Assembly (NCBI GenBank): GCA_022818135.1
Contig: JAFMSR010000031.1
Location: 803,524-867,523 of the forward strand
Direction of reading: 5' to 3'
Source: Saxidomus purpurata
Taxonomy: Eukaryota > Mollusca > Bivalvia > Venerida > Veneridae
DNA length: 64,000 nucleotides
Below, one piece after another: positions 62,250 to 64,000 of this stretch. A program made the translations under genes and the position numbers. Numbering within the stretch: the stretch's first letter is position 1; the number at the start of each line of letters is the position of its first letter. Below the pieces are notes generated by a model. That model saw nothing but the letters and a program-made list of their open reading frames with translations, ran no database searches and was not told where the DNA came from.

Positions 62250-62760
62250 TGATTTTATAGCCCACAAACGAAGTTTGAAGGGGTATACTGGAGACACCTT
62301 GTCTGCATGTCGGTGAAAGTTTCGACCAGGAAATTCTCAGCAAGCACTGACTGAAAATCAATGAAACTTTCTAAACGTGACTGCTATGAAGCCTTTTTGT
62401 TTTCAATCCGTTGCGATGGAAAAGCTTTCCATTGAGTTATGAAACATCACAGAAATAATCAGTACCAAACCTAGTTATATTTATTGTCGGCATATTGCGC
62501 TCGGAAGTTTCATTGAGTTACGGCTCCTTGAGTTTTAATAAAATCGTGTCCGCGCTATTTCTCAGCAATCACTGGACGGAAGTCAATGAAACATCACAGG
62601 AGTGATTGGTACCAAGCCTATATGTGCATATCCTCGACATGTTTTTCTCGGATTATATCGCAATAATTGCATAGGTATAGTGAACATAGAGATTTTGTTA
62701 CGCTATTTCTCAGCACAGCAATCATTGGATGGAAAAGGAATATTTTCAGTGGAAACAGTA
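62250..62760. repeat. Diverged tandem module
   Basis: Starts GAAGTTTGAAGGGGTATACT, a string familiar from bivalve dispersed repeats. TTTCTCAGCAATCACTGGA-like text with AGTCAATGAAACATCACAG recurs near 62335, 62440 (partial), 62565 and 62705, about 110-150 bp apart. Confidence 0.45.
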
Positions 62761-63199
62761 TTTAAGTAATTCATATTCCTTTCCTGTGTCGAAGTCACGA
62801 CGGGGGTATTAGTCAGCTTTAGTGATAGGACTTGTCTATATTATGTCTTTATTTAGTGTAAAACCTAAATCTTTGCATACGGTATTTACAAATCTTTCCT
62901 TGCGTGTTAGTATTAAACAATTTAAAAAATATATATATTAAAAAGCATTTCGTATCTTGTATTTTGCAACATGTCAAACATGAGTGATTGAAATGAAAAC
63001 AAATCAGTGATTCAAAACGATAGTGCTTTGAAAGATGTTTTTATTAAGGTGTTTCAGTGTCATTTTCCAATGTAAAACTGTTGAATTCCCCAGTGGACAG
63101 ATAGGTACACATATCAAAAGGGATGTTACTACAAACTAATCATTGGGCAAATGTCTTGCGTTAATAAAGAGAACGAATTGTTAACATACTATTTTACAG

Positions 63200-63328
63200 T
63201 ACGCTGAGAATTACAATCCGCTTTACAAAGAACAAGTTGGGTGTAGAGATATCACCAAACAAGCCCAGTTGAGATCAGTACAGGATATTGGTATCAAGAA
63301 CAAATGTACCGTCTCAACAGAAAATTAA
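63200..63328 (+). CDS. Putative terminal exon of unknown gene
   Basis: TACTATTTTACAG (acceptor ending at 63199) is followed by a phase-0 frame of 42 codons ending at TAA 63326-63328. It begins YAENYNPLYKEQVGCRDITK and ends NKCTVSTEN; the hydrophilic make-up suggests a cytoplasmic or exposed tail. An AATAAA overlaps the stop codon (63327-63332). The segment is more GC-rich than the flanks and has balanced codon use. No family was recognised, and upstream exons were not identified in the repeat field to the left. Confidence 0.42.
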   Translation, partial: YAENYNPLYKEQVGCRDITKQAQLRSVQDIGIKNKCTVSTEN

Positions 63329-63332
63329 TAAA

Positions 63333-64000
63333 GAAAATTGTTGAATGAGATTTTTTATTGGAAACGTCACTTTTTCTCAAACTGCATTCCAATGGAAAAT
63401 ATTGATTTGCTAGAAGATTTTCTTTCAAATACAGCCAATGCCTGTTGTTTGAGAAATTAAAACGACGAACTATTAAATGTAAAATAAGTAAAAGCTTTAA
63501 CAAGACCTATCACTGCTTCCACCAATAATCAAACGTACACACATTAGAAGGTTTTCTCCTACAATGAAAAAGGGCAGAAAACGAGGTTTACATACGGAAC
63601 AAAAAAGGCAAAGACCATTTAAGACTCAAGAAAGAATGCAGATGATCAGATGCTGTAATCTTAAGTATAGAAAACGAACATATGGTTTTGGTGGCATTAG
63701 ATAAAATCAGTGCCTAAATTGACCATATGTGGAGGGATAAACTTTAACCTAAATAGACCTGATTTTGCTTACTCATGAAAAACATGTTAATCTTCATCTC
63801 AAAACAGAACGGCCTGAATACATTTGACGAAGTAAACTAAATAGCATAATCCTAAATGACAAGTTCAGTTTCAATTACCATCTATGGTAGACAAGGGCAA
63901 AAACATCAAAGGTTTGGGAAGGTTTTTATAAATAACATATTAAAGCACCCTTTTTTACTACCCTTACATTGTAAAAATGGTCAACGTTATGTCCTTACAA
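63333..64000. other. No gene recognised
   Basis: AT-rich flank, possibly 3' UTR of the exon at 63200-63328 for its first part. The minus-strand frame 63294-63503 overlaps that exon on the opposite strand and shows no domain. Confidence 0.4.

Overview
The window is AT-rich, intron- and repeat-dominated metazoan nuclear DNA. The gene content and the repeat types (P2X7-like gene, several non-LTR retrotransposon families, tandem-core elements, frequent ACATGTAC strings) point to a mollusc, most likely a bivalve. This rests on recognising families by eye; genus and species cannot be fixed. No bacterial or organellar gene is visible.

Only one host gene is well supported: a minus-strand gene at the left edge (351-2135). 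Three exons joined by phase-0 introns encode a short start, an Arg/Ser/Gly-rich segment and the Cys-rich intracellular (ballast) domain known from P2X7 receptors. Its first exon has three codons, and an ETS and an octamer motif lie just upstream. Five further exon-like segments carry a splice-acceptor-like sequence and an open frame (16988-17329, 19098-19257 and 34932-34996 on minus; 54067-54241 and 63200-63328 on plus). They cannot be assigned to known genes.

The rest is mobile and repetitive DNA. 2.6-6.6 kb: degenerate repeats and a tandem array of roughly 140 bp units, split by a palindrome-bearing element. 8-11.3 kb: a TA-flanked MITE with 26 bp perfect inverted ends, plus a truncated copy. 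11.9-14.4 kb: an open 819-codon reverse transcriptase ORF of a 5'-truncated LINE. 15.3-16.0 kb: a tandem-core element. 17.4-18.4 kb: a decayed Tx1/L1-like LINE. 21.4-25.0 kb: a second LINE keeping ORF1 and endonuclease but no reverse transcriptase. 26.3-31.8 kb: a 5.5 kb inverted repeat whose arms are 350 bp tandem units carrying DR1 and YY1-like motifs. 36.4-51.9 kb: a complex higher-order satellite with three nested insertions. 51.7-61.3 kb: an older, diverged repeat field containing an 854 bp inverted-repeat transposon with a 5 bp target duplication.

Six insertions share one 3' terminus and differ only in how far they extend 5'. The longest keeps the C-terminus of a reverse transcriptase ORF. 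This identifies the TG-microsatellite repeats of the window, including a perfect run of about 142 TG, as the 3' UTR of one LINE family.
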